Below, in pieces: positions 36,098 to 45,107 of a DNA stretch of 64,000 nucleotides. Position 1 is the first letter of the stretch, and every line of letters begins with the position of its first letter. Made by a program: the position numbers and the translations under genes. A model generated the notes under the pieces. That model worked only from the letters and a program-made list of their open reading frames with translations, had not been told where the DNA came from and did no database searches. This DNA comes from MWH-TA3 sp044353905 (GTDB taxonomy: Bacteria > Actinomycetota > Actinomycetes > Actinomycetales > Microbacteriaceae), in NCBI GenBank assembly GCA_044353905.1, contig JBILBA010000004.1, positions 27,690 to 91,689 on the forward strand. The letters run 5' to 3'.

Positions 36098-36661
36098 ATG
36101 GCAACGACCAATGACATCAAGAACGGCAGCGTCCTCAATCTCGACGGACAACTCTGGGCCGTCATCGAATTCCAGCACGTCAAGCCAGGCAAGGGCGGGG
36201 CGTTCGTTCGCACAAAGTGCAAGAACGTCATGACGGGCAAGGTCGTCGATCGGACCTTCAACGCGGGCACGAAGATTGATTTCGAGACGGTAGACCGTCG
36301 TGACTATCAGTACCTGTATCAGGACGGCGAGAACTTCGTGTTCATGAACCTCGACGACTATGACCAAATCACGCTTACAGGTGCCGCAGTAGGCGACGCA
36401 AAGAATTACATGCTCGAAAACCAGAACGTCCAGATTGCAATGAACAACGAGAACCCGCTCTACATCGAACTGCCCGCCTCTGTTGTTCTCGAAATCACGT
36501 ATACCGAACCGGGGCTTCAAGGGGACCGTTCGACCGGTGGAACCAAACCGGCAACGGTCGAGACTGGACTCGAGATCCAGGTACCGCTGTTCCTCGAGCA
36601 GGGAACCAAGGTCAAGGTCGACACACGTGACGGCTCGTACCTCGGCCGCGTAAACGAATAG
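36098..36661 (+). CDS. efp: Elongation factor P
   Basis: EF-P rescues ribosomes stalled on proline stretches. The 187 residues have the KOW-like domain I and two OB domains. The tip lysine is K32 in KPGKGGAFVR. The loop reads PGKGG, whereas the unmodified actinobacterial subgroup I know of reads PGKGP. The genes for lysine or arginine modification are not in the window. The stop shares one base with the nusB start. Confidence 0.96.
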   Translation: MATTNDIKNGSVLNLDGQLWAVIEFQHVKPGKGGAFVRTKCKNVMTGKVVDRTFNAGTKIDFETVDRRDYQYLYQDGENFVFMNLDDYDQITLTGAAVGDAKNYMLENQNVQIAMNNENPLYIELPASVVLEITYTEPGLQGDRSTGGTKPATVETGLEIQVPLFLEQGTKVKVDTRDGSYLGRVNE

Positions 36662-37080
36662 TGTCCGCCCGAACGAAAGCGCGCAAAGCGGCTTTTGACG
36701 CGCTGTACGAATCAGAGCAACGCGGCCGCACTCTTACCCAAGCGCTTACCGATTTCGACACGCGCCAAGGGTCGAAACTTCAGTCCTTGGCGGAAGCGGA
36801 CTTCGTTCGCTCAATCCTCGCCGGTCTCGACACAAACGGCTCTGCCATCGACGCGGTGATCTCGGCGTCATTGACGGGATGGACACTCGCGCGCCTGTAT
36901 CCCGTGGATCGCGCAATTCTTCGCATTGCTATCTGGGAACTGACCTACACCGAAACGCCATCCGACGTGGTTCGTTCCGAAGCGCTTGCACTGGCAGCGG
37001 AGTACGGATCCGATGACGCGGTCAACTTCATTGGCGGGATTTTGGGCGCGGTCACTCGCAATTCCCACAGCAACGACTAG
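36661..37080 (+). CDS. nusB: Transcription antitermination factor NusB
   Basis: This 139-residue helical RNA-binding factor works with NusE/S10 on rRNA antitermination. It starts VSARTKARKAAFDALYESE, typical of the family, and has LYPVDRAILRIAIWEL and DAVNFIGGILGAV in the C-terminal half. The efp-nusB pairing followed by the pyr operon is the conserved actinobacterial order. Confidence 0.95.
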   Translation: MSARTKARKAAFDALYESEQRGRTLTQALTDFDTRQGSKLQSLAEADFVRSILAGLDTNGSAIDAVISASLTGWTLARLYPVDRAILRIAIWELTYTETPSDVVRSEALALAAEYGSDDAVNFIGGILGAVTRNSHSND

Positions 37081-37083
37081 AGT
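37078..37083 (+). promoter_or_regulatory. Probable -10 element (TAGAGT) of the pyr operon, starting at the nusB stop codon
   Basis: TAGAGT is the nusB TAG plus AGT. A start near 37090 would place the PyrR-type hairpin (37094-37130) at the very 5' end of the transcript. Confidence 0.45.
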
Positions 37084-37093
37084 TGCATCACTG

Positions 37094-37130
37094 AATCCTT
37101 TAAAGCGTCCTGTGAGGCGGGAAAGGAATT
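37094..37130 (+). promoter_or_regulatory. PyrR-binding hairpin masking the pyrR ribosome site
   Basis: An outer stem pairs AATCCTTT (37094-37101) with AAAGGAATT (37122-37130), with one bulged A. It encloses GTCCTGTGAGGC, which matches the conserved PyrR-binding loop (UCCnGnGAGG). The 3' arm contains the ribosome site AAAGGA of pyrR, whose GTG is at 37136. PyrR-UMP binding would therefore stabilise the hairpin and block translation, as known for mycobacteria. There is no U-run, so attenuation by termination is unlikely. Confidence 0.8.
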
Positions 37131-37135
37131 ACTGA

Positions 37136-37660
37136 GTGACGCGTATCGTACTCACCAAGCCCGACATCGACCGGGCGCTCAAGCGCATTGCACACGAGAT
37201 TGTCGAATCTCAACGTGGCCGTGACGGACTCGTTTTTCTCGGAATTCCGACGCGAGGGGTTTATCTCGCGCAACGTCTAGCCCGGCTCGTTGCGGACATC
37301 GAGCCACAGGACGTCGGGGTTGGAACGCTGGACGTCACTATGTACCGTGACGATCTGACTACCCAGTCAACCCGAGCCACCGTAGCCACCGAGATCCCAG
37401 CGTCGGGTATCGACGGGTGCACGGTCATTCTGGTCGACGATGTTTTGTTCTCTGGGCGAACCGTTCGTGCGGCGTTAGACGCCATCACTGCGCTCGGTCG
37501 CCCCGATGTGGTCCGCTTCGCCGTGCTCGTCGATCGTGGACATCGTGAACTGCCGATTCGAGCCGATTTCGTGGGCAAGAACTTGCCGACCTCGACGAGC
37601 GAACGTGTGAACGTGTCGATCGCGGAAGTCGATGATCGTGACGAGGTGAGTATCGCGTGA
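37136..37660 (+). CDS. pyrR: Pyrimidine operon regulator PyrR / uracil phosphoribosyltransferase
   Basis: This 174-residue PRTase-fold RNA-binding regulator senses UMP. The PRPP motif VILVDDVLFSGRTVRAAL is near residues 98-115, and it has the family's FLGIPTRGVYLAQRLA segment. The GTG start lies 5 bases after the hairpin described at 37094-37130. It overlaps pyrB by 4 bases (GTGA), so translational control of pyrR should propagate into the operon. Confidence 0.96.
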   Translation: MTRIVLTKPDIDRALKRIAHEIVESQRGRDGLVFLGIPTRGVYLAQRLARLVADIEPQDVGVGTLDVTMYRDDLTTQSTRATVATEIPASGIDGCTVILVDDVLFSGRTVRAALDAITALGRPDVVRFAVLVDRGHRELPIRADFVGKNLPTSTSERVNVSIAEVDDRDEVSIA

Positions 37661-38598
37661 AGCACCTCATTTCGACTCGGGACCTCACCACTGACAAGGC
37701 AGTCGCGATTCTTGACACGGCAATCGACATGGTCGATGTTCGGTCCCGCGATGTAAAGAAACTGCCGACACTCCGTGGCAAAACCGTCGCGAACGTGTTC
37801 TTCGAAGACAGCACCAGGACTCGACTGTCGTTCGAGGCGGCCGCACTCGCGCTCAGTGCTGATGTCACCACGTTCACGGCACAGGGCTCAAGCGTGTCAA
37901 AGGGCGAAAGCCTCAAGGACACGCTCCAAACTCTTGAGGCGATGGGCGCAGACTTCATCGTGCTTCGGCATTCGCACTCCGGTGTCGCTGCGACCGTTGC
38001 GAACAATGGCTGGGTCGATGCGCACATCATCAACGCCGGAGACGGGACCCACGAGCACCCCACGCAGGCCCTCCTCGACGCCTTCACTATGCGCTCCCGG
38101 CTCCGTGGAGACACGGCCCGCGGAGCGGATCTGTCCGGGATTGCGGTTGTGATTGTGGGCGACATCCTCCACTCGCGCGTCGCACGCAGTAATGCATTGC
38201 TCCTTCGAACGCTCGGTGCTTCGGTCACCCTAGCCGCACCCCAAACCCTGTTGCCCCGCGAGATCGACGCCTGGGGAGCCACGGTGGTCTCCACGCTTGA
38301 CGAGGCGATCGATACTCAACCCGATGTTGTCATGACTCTGCGCGTCCAAAAGGAAAGAATGACGAGCGGGTTTTTCCCTTCCGAATCCGAGTTCAGTGCG
38401 CTCTGGGGAATGAACGATTCGCGATTGCGGCGATTGCCGTCGACTTCGATTGTCATGCACCCCGGACCCATGAATCGCGGGCTCGAGATTTCCGGAAGCG
38501 TCGCCGACTCACCGCAATCGACAGTCACAGAACAGGTGGCGAATGGTGTCGCTATCCGAATGGCAGTGCTGTACACGCTGATGGGAGACTCGCGATGA
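37657..38598 (+). CDS. pyrB: Aspartate carbamoyltransferase catalytic subunit
   Basis: ATCase makes carbamoyl-aspartate, the first committed step of UMP synthesis. The 313 residues have the carbamoyl-phosphate loop FEDSTRTRLSFE, the GSSVSKGESLKDT loop, and the HPTQALLDAFT motif. No regulatory PyrI is present. It overlaps both pyrR and pyrC by 4 bases. Confidence 0.96.
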   Translation: MKHLISTRDLTTDKAVAILDTAIDMVDVRSRDVKKLPTLRGKTVANVFFEDSTRTRLSFEAAALALSADVTTFTAQGSSVSKGESLKDTLQTLEAMGADFIVLRHSHSGVAATVANNGWVDAHIINAGDGTHEHPTQALLDAFTMRSRLRGDTARGADLSGIAVVIVGDILHSRVARSNALLLRTLGASVTLAAPQTLLPREIDAWGATVVSTLDEAIDTQPDVVMTLRVQKERMTSGFFPSESEFSALWGMNDSRLRRLPSTSIVMHPGPMNRGLEISGSVADSPQSTVTEQVANGVAIRMAVLYTLMGDSR

Positions 38599-39899
38599 CT
38601 ATTGTGATACGCGGTGCTTCACTCATGGGCGGAGACACTGCCGACATTCTCATTGACAAGGGTTTGATCCGCGAGGTCGGATCAGTATCGAAATCCGCGG
38701 ACCGCGTAATCGATGCACACGGACTGGTGGCCCTTCCCGGACTCGTCGACCTGCATTCCCACCTTCGGGAGCCCGGCGGCGAAGGAGCTGAGACAATCTT
38801 GTCGGGATCGCGGGCCGCTGCGGCCGGGGGATTCACGACGGTCCACGCAATGGCCAACACGAGTCCGGTCGCCGATACGGCTGAACTCGTCGAACTAGTC
38901 GCCGAACGCGGTCGCCTTGCTGGATACGTTCAGGTCCGTCCGATCGGAGCGGTCACTAAGAATCTTGATGGTGAGCAACTCGCCGACATCGGCGGCATGG
39001 CAAACAGCGCCGCTGCCGTTACCGTTTTTTCCGATGACGGCCGGTGCGTCGGCGACGCGCTGTTGATGCGACGTGCTCTCGAATACGTATCCACGTTCGG
39101 CGGAGTCATCGCCCAGCACGCTCAGGACCCTCGCCTCACCGTGGATGCTGTTCTCAATGAGGGCCGCGTCTCGAGCGAACTGGGTCTTCGCGGGTGGCCG
39201 AGCGTGGCCGAAGAGTCGATCATCGCCCGCGATGTTCTGCTTGCCGAATACGTCGGAGCGCGATTGCACGTCTGTCATGTCTCGACAGCTGGTTCCGTCG
39301 ACGTGATTCGGTGGGCCAAAAAACGGGGAATCGAGGTCACCGCAGAGGTCACTCCACACCACCTGCTTCTGACCGAGGACTTGGCGCTCACGTACGATCC
39401 CGTATTCAAGGTCAATCCGCCTCTGCGAACTGCTGACGACGTGGAAGAACTGCGACGGGCAGTTGCCGATGGCACCATCGACATCGTGGCAACCGACCAC
39501 GCGCCTCACGCGAGCTCGACGAAGGATTGCACGTGGCACGACGCGTCGTTCGGCATGGTGGGTCTCGAATCGGCGCTCAGCGTTGTGCAACACGCACTCG
39601 TCGACACGGGTCACATCTCGTGGTCAGACGTCGCGCGCGTTCTGTCGGTCGCTCCGGCGACAATCGGCCGAGTCGAAGGCTACGCCGCGCCACTCGCGGT
39701 GGGTAGCACAGCGAACATCACACTCGTCGACCCCGCGCACACAGCACAGTGGGAATCATCTCGTTTACACGGTCGTTCGAGCAACAGTCCGTTCCTCGGA
39801 ATCCCCTTGCCCGGACGCATCGTGTCCACCATCTTCAACGGCACAGAGACCGTCATCGACGGCGTTCTGGTCGACGTCGAGACCCTAAGGAAAACATGA
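38595..39899 (+). CDS. pyrC: Dihydroorotase
   Basis: This is a 434-residue metal-dependent amidohydrolase that closes carbamoyl-aspartate to dihydroorotate. The metal-binding motif is DLHSHLREPGGEGAE; the second residue pattern differs slightly from the common DxHvHlR. Further metal-site segments are HVCHVSTAGSVD, VTPHHLLLTED and the ATDHAPHA aspartate. This is the class I type. It overlaps carA by 4 bases. Confidence 0.95.
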   Translation: MTIVIRGASLMGGDTADILIDKGLIREVGSVSKSADRVIDAHGLVALPGLVDLHSHLREPGGEGAETILSGSRAAAAGGFTTVHAMANTSPVADTAELVELVAERGRLAGYVQVRPIGAVTKNLDGEQLADIGGMANSAAAVTVFSDDGRCVGDALLMRRALEYVSTFGGVIAQHAQDPRLTVDAVLNEGRVSSELGLRGWPSVAEESIIARDVLLAEYVGARLHVCHVSTAGSVDVIRWAKKRGIEVTAEVTPHHLLLTEDLALTYDPVFKVNPPLRTADDVEELRRAVADGTIDIVATDHAPHASSTKDCTWHDASFGMVGLESALSVVQHALVDTGHISWSDVARVLSVAPATIGRVEGYAAPLAVGSTANITLVDPAHTAQWESSRLHGRSSNSPFLGIPLPGRIVSTIFNGTETVIDGVLVDVETLRKT

Positions 39900-41023
39900 T
39901 CCCGAACACCACGCTGATCCTCGAAGACGGTAGTCGATTCGATGGTGCGTCGTATGGCGCGGTCGGTGAACGAATCGGCGAGATTGTTTTCCAAACGGGG
40001 ATGAGCGGCTACCAAGAGACACTCACGGACCCTTCCTACGCAGGACAAATTGTCGTACAGACAGCCCCCCACATTGGAAACACCGGGATGAACAGCGAAG
40101 ACGAAGAGTCGAGCCGCATCTGGGTCGAGGGTTATGTTGTCCGTGACCCCGCTCGTCGCGCCTCCAATTTCCGCTCCGAAAGAAGCCTCGACGACGATTT
40201 AGCGGCGGGTGCAATCGTCGGAATTTCGGGTGTCGACACCCGCGCTATCACCAGAATCATTCGGGAGGCAGGTGCGATGCGCGCCGGTATTTTCCCGATC
40301 GATGGTCGAACCACCGCGCAGTACATCGCTGCGGTCGCCGCGGCACCAGAGATGTCGGGCCGCAACCTGTCGGCGGAAGTCTCGGTGAAGCAGACGTACG
40401 TGGTTCCCGCAATCGGGCCATCGATTGGCGCCCTCGCCGTGCTTGATTTGGGAGTCAAGAACGCAACGCTCGGTCATCTCGCGGCACGCGGTTTCGAGGT
40501 TCACGTGTTGCCGCAGTCGGTGACCCTCGACGAGATTCTCGCCATCAACCCTGTCGGGGTCTTCTATTCGAATGGACCCGGCGACCCGAGCGCATCCGAG
40601 CGGCACGTGGAACTTCTGCGAGGAGTCCTTGAGAAGCGCATCCCCTTCTTTGGGATCTGTTTCGGCAATCAACTGCTCGGTCGCGCTCTCGGCTTTGATA
40701 CCTACAAACTCAAATACGGGCACCGCGGCATCAACCAGCCCGTTCTCGACAAAAAGACTGGTCGGATCGAAATCACGGCTCACAACCATGGTTTCGCGGT
40801 GGACGCCCCGACTGACGGTGTGATTGATTCGCCCGCCGGTTTCGGACGGGTTGAGGTCAGTCATGTCGGTCTGAACGATGACTGTGTCGAGGGCCTTCGC
40901 GCACTCGATCGACCAGCATTCAGCGTGCAGTACCACCCTGAGGCTACGGCCGGCCCACACGATTCGACCTATTTGTTCGACCAGTTTCGAGATCTTGTGG
41001 TCACTAGCCGAGGAGCCGAATAA
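39896..41023 (+). CDS. carA: Carbamoyl-phosphate synthase small (glutaminase) subunit
   Basis: CarA hydrolyses glutamine and channels ammonia to CarB. The 375 residues have an N-terminal domain with FQTGMSGYQETLTDPSYAGQ and the class I glutaminase triad: C255 in FGICFGNQLLG, and H347 with E349 in YHPEATAG. I start at the ATG overlapping pyrC, preceded by AAGGAA; the longer upstream frame lies inside pyrC. One base overlaps carB (TAATG). Confidence 0.96.
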   Translation: MIPNTTLILEDGSRFDGASYGAVGERIGEIVFQTGMSGYQETLTDPSYAGQIVVQTAPHIGNTGMNSEDEESSRIWVEGYVVRDPARRASNFRSERSLDDDLAAGAIVGISGVDTRAITRIIREAGAMRAGIFPIDGRTTAQYIAAVAAAPEMSGRNLSAEVSVKQTYVVPAIGPSIGALAVLDLGVKNATLGHLAARGFEVHVLPQSVTLDEILAINPVGVFYSNGPGDPSASERHVELLRGVLEKRIPFFGICFGNQLLGRALGFDTYKLKYGHRGINQPVLDKKTGRIEITAHNHGFAVDAPTDGVIDSPAGFGRVEVSHVGLNDDCVEGLRALDRPAFSVQYHPEATAGPHDSTYLFDQFRDLVVTSRGAE

Positions 41024-44000
41024 TGCCTAAACGCGATGACATCAATTCCGTCCTCGTCATCGGGTCCGGGCCGATTGTGATTGGGCAAGCAGCAGAGTTT
41101 GACTATTCGGGAACCCAAGCCTGTCGCGTTCTTCGCGCCGAAGGCATCCGAGTCATCTTGATCAACTCGAATCCCGCGACCATCATGACCGATCCTGATT
41201 TCGCCGATGCGACGTACATCGAACCGATCACGACCGCGGCAATCGAAGCAATCATCCTGAAGGAAAAGCCTGACGCAATCCTCCCCACGCTCGGTGGTCA
41301 GACCGCGTTGAATGCGGCTATGGCGCTCCACGAGCAGGGAATTCTCGCGAAGTACAACGTCGAACTCATTGGTGCAAAGTTCGAGGCTATTCGACGCGGT
41401 GAAGACCGCCAGATTTTCAAGGATTTAGTCCTTGAGTGCGGAGCGGATGTTGCGCAGAGTGTCGTCGTGCAGTCGGTCGAAGGCGCACTCGACTTCGTCA
41501 CGGTGACCGGCTATCCGGTCGTCATACGCCCGTCGTTCACGATGGGGGGACTCGGTTCCGGCTTCGCCCACAACGAGCGTGAACTTCAACGAATGGTCGA
41601 AAACGGAATCCACGAAAGCCCGACGAGCGAGGTGTTGCTCGAAGAGTCGATTCTGGGGTGGAAGGAATACGAGCTCGAGTTGATGCGTGATTCCACCGAC
41701 AACACTGTCGTCGTGTGTTCGATTGAAAACATCGATCCGGTTGGTGTTCACACCGGGGATTCGCTCACGGTCGCGCCCGCACTGACTCTGACCGACCGCG
41801 AATATCAGAATCTTCGCGACATCGGAATCCGAATCATTCGTGCTGTCGGTGTGGACACGGGCGGGTGCAACATCCAGTTCGCAATCGACCCAGCGAACGG
41901 GCGTGTGATCGTGATCGAGATGAACCCGCGCGTGAGTCGCTCGAGCGCACTCGCGTCGAAAGCGACCGGCTTCCCCATCGCAAAGATTGCGGCGAAATTG
42001 GCGATTGGGTACCGACTCGACGAGATTCCGAACGACATCACCGGTGTCACTCCGGCGTCGTTCGAACCGACGCTCGATTATGTCGTTGTCAAGGTACCGC
42101 GTTTCAACTTCGAGAAATTTCCCGACGCCGATGCGGGATTGACGACCACGATGAAGAGCGTCGGGGAGGCGATGGCTATCGGCAGGAACTTCACGACCGC
42201 TCTGCAAAAATCTCTTCGTTCTCTTGAAAAGCGGGGGAGTTCCTTCCACTGGAACGGGCCAGTCGGTGACGTTGCCGCTCTTCTCGAAGAGTCGCGAATT
42301 CCTACGGATGGCCGAATCGTCACGCTGCAGCAGGCTTTGCGGGCGGGAGCGAGTATTGAGCAGGCGTTCGAGGCGACCGCGATTGACCCCTGGTTTCTCG
42401 ATCAGATCGTGCTCATCAACGAGGTTGCGGCGGAGTTAGCCTCGGGTCCGATGACGACCGACGCAATTCGGTCGGCAAAGAACCACGGCTTCAGCGATGC
42501 CCAACTCGCGGACATCTGGGACACGACAGAGGACGCCGTCCGGGCATTCCGCCTCGAGCAGGGCATCCGTCCCGTTTTCAAGACGGTCGACACGTGTGCG
42601 GGGGAGTTCCCCGCGTTGACCCCTTACCATTACTCGTCGTATGACACCGAGACCGAAGTGATTCCCTCGGATCGGACCAAGGTCATCATCATCGGGTCCG
42701 GGCCAAACCGAATTGGACAGGGTATCGAGTTCGATTATTCGTGTGTCCACGCATCGTTCGCCCTATCGGCCGCTGGTTACGAAACCATCATGATCAATTG
42801 CAACCCCGAGACGGTGTCAACCGACTACGACACGAGTGACCGTCTCTATTTCGAGCCACTCACGCTCGAGGATGTGCTCGCGGTCATCGACGCCGAGAGT
42901 GCGAGCGGAACAATTCTTGGTGCTGTCGTGCAACTCGGTGGTCAGACCGCGCTCGGACTCGCTCACGGCCTGGAACGGAACGGTGTGACCATTCTGGGAA
43001 CGTCACCTGATGCGATCGACATCGCCGAAGAACGAGGTCGCTTCGCGGACGTGCTCGACGCGTGCGGGCTTGTGGCTCCGCGAAACGGCGTTGCCGTCGA
43101 TGTCGAGTCGGCCATCGGCGTCGCTCACGAGGTTGGCTACCCGGTCTTGGTCCGTCCGTCGTACGTGCTTGGTGGTCGCGGAATGGAAATCATCTACGAC
43201 GCAGAGTCAATACGTGACTATTTCGTCCGCATCCAGGACTCAGCGATCATCGGGCCAAACGCCCCGCTCCTGGTTGATCGGTTCCTCGAGGACGCAATCG
43301 AAATTGACGTCGATGCACTCTTTGACGGGGAACGTCTGTACATCGGCGGAATCATGGAGCACATCGAAGAAGCGGGCGTCCACTCGGGTGACTCGGCGTG
43401 TACGTTACCTCCGGTCACACTCGGGCGGGGCGTGATTGATGAGGTCACCGCCGCAACGAAAGCAATCGCGATCGGAATCGGAGTTCGCGGACTGCTCAAC
43501 GTCCAGTTCGCCGTGTCCGCTGGCGTTCTGTATGTTCTCGAGGCCAACCCTCGAGCCAGTCGCACGGTGCCTTTTGTGTCCAAGGCGATGGGAACGCAAC
43601 TTGCGAAGGCGGCGTCGCTCATCATGGTCGGCAGGAGCATTGCTGATCTCGTGCGTGACGGACACCTCCCCGAGCAGGACGGTTCGATCGTCTCCCGATT
43701 GTCGCCGGTTGCGGTCAAAGAGGCTGTCCTCCCTTTCAAGCGGTTTCGAACACTCGAAGGCCGAGTCGTCGACGCAGTATTGGGTCCGGAAATGCGCTCA
43801 ACCGGTGAGGTTATGGGAATCGATCGTAATTTCCCGCTCGCCTTCCGCAAGAGCCAAGATGCAGCGTACGGAGGTCTCCCAACAAGCGGCTCGGTGTTCG
43901 TCTCCGTCGCCGATCGCGACAAACGATCGATCGTTCTGCCGATTCAGCGACTCGCCCAACTGGGTTTCACTGTTTTGGCGACGGGAGGAACGGCGGACAT

Positions 44001-44301
44001 ACTGGCGCGAAACGGCGTACCCGTGACCACCGTCCGTAAGCACTACGAGGCGGATGCGGGCGAGGAATCAATCATCGACCTGATTCGAGCCGGGTCGGTC
44101 GATCTGATTATCAATACGCCGTCGGGGCGAAGCGCCCGCGCGGACGGGATGGAAATCAGACGCGAAGCGGTGGCTGCCGACAAGGCATTGGTGACGACAA
44201 TCGCGCAGGTGTCGGCTGCCGTCGCGGCGATCGAATCCTCCAGTGAACCGATTTCGGTTCGTTCCCTGCAAGAGTACGCAGCGGACCGGAAGTCGTGGTG
44301 A
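41023..44301 (+). CDS. carB: Carbamoyl-phosphate synthase large subunit
   Basis: The 1092-residue enzyme has two homologous ATP-grasp halves. Each begins with a nucleotide-fold motif (LVIGSGPIVIGQAAEFDY near residue 8, and IIGSGPNRIGQGIEFDYS near 555). A C-terminal MGS-like allosteric domain starts near residue 965 with VFVSVADRDKRSIV. Normal length is about 1070-1120. It feeds both UMP and arginine synthesis. The end overlaps pyrF. Confidence 0.97.
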   Translation: MPKRDDINSVLVIGSGPIVIGQAAEFDYSGTQACRVLRAEGIRVILINSNPATIMTDPDFADATYIEPITTAAIEAIILKEKPDAILPTLGGQTALNAAMALHEQGILAKYNVELIGAKFEAIRRGEDRQIFKDLVLECGADVAQSVVVQSVEGALDFVTVTGYPVVIRPSFTMGGLGSGFAHNERELQRMVENGIHESPTSEVLLEESILGWKEYELELMRDSTDNTVVVCSIENIDPVGVHTGDSLTVAPALTLTDREYQNLRDIGIRIIRAVGVDTGGCNIQFAIDPANGRVIVIEMNPRVSRSSALASKATGFPIAKIAAKLAIGYRLDEIPNDITGVTPASFEPTLDYVVVKVPRFNFEKFPDADAGLTTTMKSVGEAMAIGRNFTTALQKSLRSLEKRGSSFHWNGPVGDVAALLEESRIPTDGRIVTLQQALRAGASIEQAFEATAIDPWFLDQIVLINEVAAELASGPMTTDAIRSAKNHGFSDAQLADIWDTTEDAVRAFRLEQGIRPVFKTVDTCAGEFPALTPYHYSSYDTETEVIPSDRTKVIIIGSGPNRIGQGIEFDYSCVHASFALSAAGYETIMINCNPETVSTDYDTSDRLYFEPLTLEDVLAVIDAESASGTILGAVVQLGGQTALGLAHGLERNGVTILGTSPDAIDIAEERGRFADVLDACGLVAPRNGVAVDVESAIGVAHEVGYPVLVRPSYVLGGRGMEIIYDAESIRDYFVRIQDSAIIGPNAPLLVDRFLEDAIEIDVDALFDGERLYIGGIMEHIEEAGVHSGDSACTLPPVTLGRGVIDEVTAATKAIAIGIGVRGLLNVQFAVSAGVLYVLEANPRASRTVPFVSKAMGTQLAKAASLIMVGRSIADLVRDGHLPEQDGSIVSRLSPVAVKEAVLPFKRFRTLEGRVVDAVLGPEMRSTGEVMGIDRNFPLAFRKSQDAAYGGLPTSGSVFVSVADRDKRSIVLPIQRLAQLGFTVLATGGTADILARNGVPVTTVRKHYEADAGEESIIDLIRAGSVDLIINTPSGRSARADGMEIRREAVAADKALVTTIAQVSAAVAAIESSSEPISVRSLQEYAADRKSW

Positions 44302-45107
44302 CGGGCCTCGGCGCGCGGTTCGATTCGATCGTCGAGTCGGTTGGCCCGCTGTGTGTCGGAATCGATCCGAGCGCCGAAACACTGGTTGCAGTCGGGCTCG
44401 CCGATACTGCGGATGGCGCGTTGGAGTTTGGGCGAACCATCACGTCAGCAGCCGCCTCTCGCGTCGGAATTGTGAAACCCCAAGTGGCCTATTTCGAACG
44501 ATTCGGGTCGGCAGGAATCGCCGTGCTTGAGACGGTCATCCGTGAAGCGCGAGAGGCGGGTCTTGCCGTGATCGCCGACGCGAAACGCGGCGACATCGGG
44601 TCGACCATGCAGGGTTACGCGGACGCGTGGCTGGCGGATGGACCGTTACAGAGTGATGCGCTCACCGTGAGCCCCTATCAGGGCTTCGAGGCCCTCGAGC
44701 CAGCGTTTTCCCGTGCGGCGTCGGTCGGGTCGACGGTCTTCGTGCTCTGCGCAACATCAAACCCTGACGCACGAGACATCCAACGAGCGTCACTCGCCGG
44801 TTCCTCACTGCCCGCATTGGTTGCCCGATACGCCACGGCGCGTTCGGGGGACACCAACACGGTGGGCGTCGTTGTCGGGGCGACTCGCGATCTGGCGGAA
44901 GCGGGCCTGTCAGCAGAAGACCTCTCCGGTTTGCTCATTCTCGCTCCTGGTTTCGGTGCGCAAGGGGCGTCGCTGACGGACATCCGTAAAATTTTCGGGG
45001 CCGCGACCCCGCGAGTGATTCCCTCGGTAAGTCGGAGTGTGGTTCGATCGGGACTCGCCCACGTCGCGAAATCTATAGACGAACACCTGCGAGAATTGGG
45101 ACTCTAA
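44298..45107 (+). CDS. pyrF: Orotidine 5'-phosphate decarboxylase
   Basis: PyrF makes UMP from OMP. The active-site lysine motif is VIADAKRGDIGSTMQGYADAW, the actinobacterial (type 2) version, in a protein of 269 residues. The GTG at 44298 forms a GTGA overlap with the carB stop; another GTG one codon earlier is also possible. PyrD and PyrE are not in the window. Its TAA stop overlaps the next ATG. Confidence 0.95.
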   Translation: MTGLGARFDSIVESVGPLCVGIDPSAETLVAVGLADTADGALEFGRTITSAAASRVGIVKPQVAYFERFGSAGIAVLETVIREAREAGLAVIADAKRGDIGSTMQGYADAWLADGPLQSDALTVSPYQGFEALEPAFSRAASVGSTVFVLCATSNPDARDIQRASLAGSSLPALVARYATARSGDTNTVGVVVGATRDLAEAGLSAEDLSGLLILAPGFGAQGASLTDIRKIFGAATPRVIPSVSRSVVRSGLAHVAKSIDEHLRELGL

